Below, in pieces: positions 46,866-50,000 of a DNA stretch of 50,000 nucleotides. Origin of the DNA: an uncultured delta proteobacterium (GTDB taxonomy: Bacteria; Desulfobacterota; Desulfovibrionia; Desulfovibrionales; Desulfovibrionaceae); contig CAIMRY010000010.1 of NCBI GenBank assembly GCA_903843965.1, positions 1-50,000 on the forward strand, read 5' to 3'. Both the position numbers and the translations under genes were made by a program. The notes under the pieces are model-generated. The model was not told where the DNA came from. It did not search any database and saw nothing but the letters and a program-made list of their open reading frames with translations. Each line of letters starts with the position of its first letter. Positions within the stretch are counted from its first letter, which is position 1.

Positions 46866-48266
46866 ATGCAGCGGACACGGGTCAAGGACATCATTTCGAG
46901 CGAACAGGGCGGACCGAACGAGCTGAATGGAAAGGTCCTGCTCAAGGGCTGGGTGCGCACCCGGCGCGACGCCAAGGGCTTCTCCTTCATGGAGGTCAAC
47001 GACGGCTCCTGCCTGGCCAATGTGCAGGTGCTGGTGGACCACACCCCGGAGCTGCTGCCGCTTTTGGAGCGCCTGAACACTGGCGCGGCCTGCGCGGTCA
47101 CGGGCGAGCTTGTGGCCTCCCCTGCCGCCGGGCAGAAGTGGGAGGTGCGCGCCAGCGCCCTCACGGTCTACGGCGAGGCCGACCCCGAGACCTATCCGCT
47201 ACAGAAGAAGCGCCATTCCGACGAGTTCCTGCGCACCATCGCCCACCTGCGCCCGCGCACCAACAAGTACGGGGCCATGCTGCGCGTGCGTTCGGAAATG
47301 GCCCTGGCCGTGCATGCCTTCTTCCAGGCGCGCGGCTTTGCGCACATCCACGCGCCCATCCTCACCGGCTCGGACTGCGAGGGCGCGGGCGAGATGTTCC
47401 GCGTGAGCAACCTGGAGGCCAGCGAGGCGGCGGCATTGTCCCTGGTGGACCGCGAAGCGGCTGAGTTCTTTGGCCGTGCGGCCAACCTCACCGTGTCCGG
47501 CCAGTTGGAGGCCGAGATGCTGGCCCTGGCGCTGGGCGATGTCTACACCTTTGGCCCCACCTTCCGGGCCGAGAACTCCAACACCCCCAAGCATGCCGCC
47601 GAGTTCTGGATGGTCGAGCCGGAGATGGCCTTCGCCGACCTGGCCCAGGACATGGACCTGGCCGAGGCCCTGATCTGCGGGCTTGTACGCCACGCGCTGA
47701 CTCACTGCGCCGAGGACCTGGCCCTGTTCGGCGCGTTCGTGGACAAGACGCTTATGGCTACGCTGACCGGCATCATGGACCAGCCCTTTGTGCGCCTGCC
47801 CCATGCCGAGGCCATCCGCGTGCTCCAGGCCTCGGGCAGAAGCTTCGAGTTCCCGGTGTTTGCTGGCTCGGACCTGCAGACCGAGCACGAGCGCTTTTTG
47901 TGCGAAGAGCACTTCAAACGCCCGGTCATCGTGTATGACTACCCCAAGGAAATCAAGGCCTTCTACATGCGGCTCAATGACGATCAGGCCACGGTGGCGG
48001 CCATGGATCTCCTGGTGCCGCGCATCGGCGAACTGGTGGGCGGCAGCCAGCGCGAGGAGCGCCTGGACGTGCTCTTGGCGCGCATGGCCGAGGCGGGCCT
48101 GCCGACGGAGCCGTACTGGTGGTACCTGGACTCCCGGCGCTACGGCAGCGCGCCGCACGCGGGCTTTGGCCTGGGGTTCGAGCGGCTGCTGATGCTGGTC
48201 ACGGGCATCGCCAACATCCGTGATGTCATTCCCTTCCCGCGCACCCCGCGCAACCTGGAGTTCTAG
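46866..48266 (+). CDS. asnS: Asparaginyl-tRNA synthetase
   Basis: This 466-residue class IIb synthetase charges tRNA-Asn. The N-terminal OB-fold anticodon domain has VLLKGWVRTRRDAKGFSFMEVND. Motif 2 is FRAENSNTPKHAAEFWMVEPE-like and motif 3 is GFGLGFERLLMLVTG. The AsnRS-specific stretch HLRPRTNKYGAMLRVRS is present and separates it from AspRS. The presence of AsnRS suggests direct charging, without relying only on the GatCAB route. The ATG at 46866 lies behind AGAAGGGGG. A hairpin terminator follows the gene. Confidence 0.97.
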   Translation: MQRTRVKDIISSEQGGPNELNGKVLLKGWVRTRRDAKGFSFMEVNDGSCLANVQVLVDHTPELLPLLERLNTGAACAVTGELVASPAAGQKWEVRASALTVYGEADPETYPLQKKRHSDEFLRTIAHLRPRTNKYGAMLRVRSEMALAVHAFFQARGFAHIHAPILTGSDCEGAGEMFRVSNLEASEAAALSLVDREAAEFFGRAANLTVSGQLEAEMLALALGDVYTFGPTFRAENSNTPKHAAEFWMVEPEMAFADLAQDMDLAEALICGLVRHALTHCAEDLALFGAFVDKTLMATLTGIMDQPFVRLPHAEAIRVLQASGRSFEFPVFAGSDLQTEHERFLCEEHFKRPVIVYDYPKEIKAFYMRLNDDQATVAAMDLLVPRIGELVGGSQREERLDVLLARMAEAGLPTEPYWWYLDSRRYGSAPHAGFGLGFERLLMLVTGIANIRDVIPFPRTPRNLEF

Positions 48267-48270
48267 CGAC

Positions 48271-48314
48271 AGGGGCGCCCCACCCGGCATGCAGGCGGAG
48301 CGCCCTTCTTTTTT
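48271..48314 (+). terminator. Terminator of asnS
   Basis: AGGGGCGC and GCGCCCTT form an 8-bp stem with one G-U pair around a long loop, followed by CTTTTTT. Confidence 0.7.
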
Positions 48315-48317
48315 GCG

Positions 48318-49214
48318 TTATTTAAGCGGGATGTGGATGTCCGTCAAGAGCTGCTCCGGCGGGGTGGTGTCCGGGTTGTTGCGGTAGACCTCGAAGGTCT
48401 GGCCGCCCCGGAACTCGCGCCCGCTCTGCGGCAGCCACTGGCCCATGATGGCCTTGTAGGTGTCCTCCAGCTTGTCGTACGGCCCCTTGTGGCTGCAAAC
48501 CGCGTACTCGCCGCCGGGCAGGATGTCGGCCTCTACCGGCGGCTCCGCCGCAACGTCCACGGAGACGGTTATGGCCGCGTCGTAGCGGATTTTCTCGGGC
48601 GCGGTGACGCTCGGGTCGTCGTGCCCGATGCCGATGAACCGGGTGGACTGCGTGAAGAGCCCACGGGGCGCGGCCCAGCCGCAGAGGATCTTCCAGGCCC
48701 TCTCGGCAGACTTGTTGTAGGGCCCTGTCTGGCGGACCTTGATGATTTTCTGCTCCGGCAGGGTGTCGATGCGCACGTTCATGATCGCTGCTCCTGTCTC
48801 GTCAAAGAGGAATTCCACAAGCTCGCCCGGGCCGTAGTGCACGCCGGAGGGCGCGGGCAGGAACTGGCAGCGCCTGCCCTGTTCCCGGCACTCGCTGGGC
48901 GAGAGTCCATAGGTCTTGCGGAAGACGCGGCTGAAGGCCTCCAGCGAATCATACCCGGCTGCGAGCCCGATGTCCGTCACGGACAGCCGCGACTGGGTCA
49001 GCTGCACCTGGGCCCGTTCCAGGCGGATGCGCCGCAGGTGGTCCATGATGGTTTCGCCGAGCATGCCCTTGAACACCCGGTGGAAATGCGACACCGAGAA
49101 GTGCGTCAGGCCCGCCAGGAGCTCCAGGTCCAGGGGGTCATCCAGGTGATTCTGGATGTGGTTCATGACGCGCAGCATGCGCGCGGCGTAGGTGTTTCTG
49201 GTGTCGAGTTTCAT
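48318..49214 (-). CDS. AraC-family regulator with GyrI-like effector domain
   Basis: This 298-residue regulator has two AraC-type helix-turn-helix units at about residues 10-110 (LAGLTHFSVSHFHRVFKG, and IGLAAGYDSLEAFSRVFRK followed by GLSPSECRE). The C-terminal GyrI-like domain (about 140-298) is known to bind small amphipathic compounds, as in Rob or BmrR-type regulators. It includes IDTLPEQKIIKVRQTGPYN and GGEYAVCSHKGPYDKLEDTY. It probably responds to a toxic organic molecule. The gene is followed on the same strand side by the AlkD-like gene 61 bases upstream, which may be a target or simply a neighbour. Confidence 0.92.
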   Translation of the reverse strand: MKLDTRNTYAARMLRVMNHIQNHLDDPLDLELLAGLTHFSVSHFHRVFKGMLGETIMDHLRRIRLERAQVQLTQSRLSVTDIGLAAGYDSLEAFSRVFRKTYGLSPSECREQGRRCQFLPAPSGVHYGPGELVEFLFDETGAAIMNVRIDTLPEQKIIKVRQTGPYNKSAERAWKILCGWAAPRGLFTQSTRFIGIGHDDPSVTAPEKIRYDAAITVSVDVAAEPPVEADILPGGEYAVCSHKGPYDKLEDTYKAIMGQWLPQSGREFRGGQTFEVYRNNPDTTPPEQLLTDIHIPLK

Positions 49215-49275
49215 GGGTGCGTCTTCCGGGACAGGCTATAGCAGGGAGCAGGGCCGTCCCGCTTGATCAAAACTC

Positions 49276-50000
49276 TCATTTTTCAGGCCGCTGCAGGGCC
49301 TGCCTGCGCCAGTTCTGCGGCAGGAACTCGATGGCGTAGCGCAGGGCCACACGGGGCATGCGGCCGCGCCGGGGCAGCAGGAACTCCAGCACCTCGCGCG
49401 GCCAGGCCCGGGAGGCCTCCTTGAGCAGCCAGCCGTAGCCCTTGCGCACCAAGTCGTCCTCGTCCTCAAGCAGCATGTCGGCCACGCGGAACACGTGGTG
49501 CAGGTACAGGCCGTGCCGGGCCGGCAGCACGCAGCTGACCGCCCCGGCCCGCCGCAGCCAGCGGTTGGGGCTGGTCAGCCAGGGCACGGTGCGTTCGATG
49601 GCCTCCGGGTACAGGGACAGCAGGCCGCCCACGCAATGGCTGGAGAGGTCGTCGCAGTGGGCCCAGTTGTCCACGCGCGTGGCCAGCCAGCGCTCAAAGG
49701 TGTCGAAGGCGGGCAGGCCGAGGCCGGGCAGGGCGCGCGCGCACCATTTGCAGGCCACGCTGGCCTCCTCGAACACGCCGGAGTCCCAGAGCTGGTCGCA
49801 CAGGGCCAGGAGTTCGTCCGGGCCCAGGGTCTTGGCCGCGCGCCAGTGCCGGGTGATGATGGCGCTCAAGTCGCGCGAGCGCACGCCCAGAGGCCGGATG
49901 GCCTCCTTGAAGAAGGCGCGGGAGCCTTCGCGGTGCGCCGGGTCGGCCATTTCGAGCAGGTCAGCCCGCAGGGCGCGCAGCAGTGTGCTGGTGTCGGACA
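49276..50000 (-). CDS. AlkD-like DNA alkylation repair protein (start codon one base beyond the right edge)
   Basis: This HEAT-like helical repeat protein of about 241 residues belongs to the AlkC/AlkD glycosylase family, which removes bulky or charged alkylated bases. Family stretches are GSRAFFKEAIRPLGVRS, VDNWAHCDDLSSHCVG with the Trp/Asp pair, and RRAGAVSCVLPARHG. DLVRKGYGWLLKEASR is also typical. Reading upstream of the internal ATG at 49950, the frame continues SDTSTLLRALRADLLE, typical of the family's true N-terminus. The last two bases in the window give NTG, so the start codon is completed by position 50001. The internal ATG would remove conserved residues. Confidence 0.9.
   Translation of the reverse strand, partial: SDTSTLLRALRADLLEMADPAHREGSRAFFKEAIRPLGVRSRDLSAIITRHWRAAKTLGPDELLALCDQLWDSGVFEEASVACKWCARALPGLGLPAFDTFERWLATRVDNWAHCDDLSSHCVGGLLSLYPEAIERTVPWLTSPNRWLRRAGAVSCVLPARHGLYLHHVFRVADMLLEDEDDLVRKGYGWLLKEASRAWPREVLEFLLPRRGRMPRVALRYAIEFLPQNWRRQALQRPEK

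Overview
The window is a bacterial chromosome segment of high G+C content with dense, often overlapping genes. Its gene content points to a Gram-negative deltaproteobacterium of the Desulfovibrio type: LptF/LptG lipopolysaccharide export, an AddA/AddB-like recombination nuclease pair, a chemosensory operon carrying HEAT-repeat and ParA-like genes, and genes for FtsK, FtsY, EF-P and AsnRS. The taxonomic placement is inferred from gene families and layout, not from a marker search.

Layout. 1-2451: 5' part of a minus-strand CheB-CheR-PAS fusion that runs off the left edge. About 2.6-7.86 kb: a more A+T-rich mobile island with a serine recombinase, a 51-residue ORF, a ribbon-helix-helix protein, an unknown protein, a rolling-circle-type HUH Rep protein and a large tyrosine integrase next to tRNA-Met(CAU). 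8.2-15.6 kb: housekeeping genes (63-residue protein, lptF, lptG, engB, aroQ, efp, ftsK, CPBP membrane protein). tRNA-Pro(CGG) follows. 16.2-25.3 kb: a chemosensory operon, cheB - HEAT-repeat protein - cheR - parA-like - cheW - cheY - cheA, behind a possible sigma-54 promoter. 25.4-32.4 kb: a membrane protein, a CpoB/YbgF-like lipoprotein, dprA, a small protein + HDOD + GGDEF signalling group, a Xer recombinase and a DUF523 protein. 32.4-44.3 kb, minus strand: cyclophilin, nitronate monooxygenase family protein, lhgO, a frameshifted DUF296/PPC gene, the addB-like and addA-like genes, an EamA permease and an ornithine-cyclodeaminase-family enzyme. 44.4-50 kb: RluA-type pseudouridine synthase, ftsY, asnS, an AraC/GyrI-like regulator and an AlkD-like glycosylase whose start codon begins one base beyond the right edge.

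How the parts work together. The che operon encodes a complete phosphorelay (CheA, CheW, CheY) with both adaptation enzymes (CheR, CheB) plus two accessory proteins. The ParA-like ATPase may position the array, and the HEAT protein is a possible scaffold. CheA has three Hpt-like domains, the third having lost its histidine. The separate CheB-CheR-PAS fusion at the left edge belongs to another sensory pathway. The HDOD and GGDEF genes suggest cyclic-di-GMP output.

The most unusual part is the island. It joins an HUH replication protein, two different site-specific recombinases and a run of strong DNA hairpins placed inside the reading frame of rep, and it has no capsid, transfer or partition genes. 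It looks like a small integrative element able to replicate as single-stranded or rolling-circle DNA. Its exact ends could not be fixed from the sequence.
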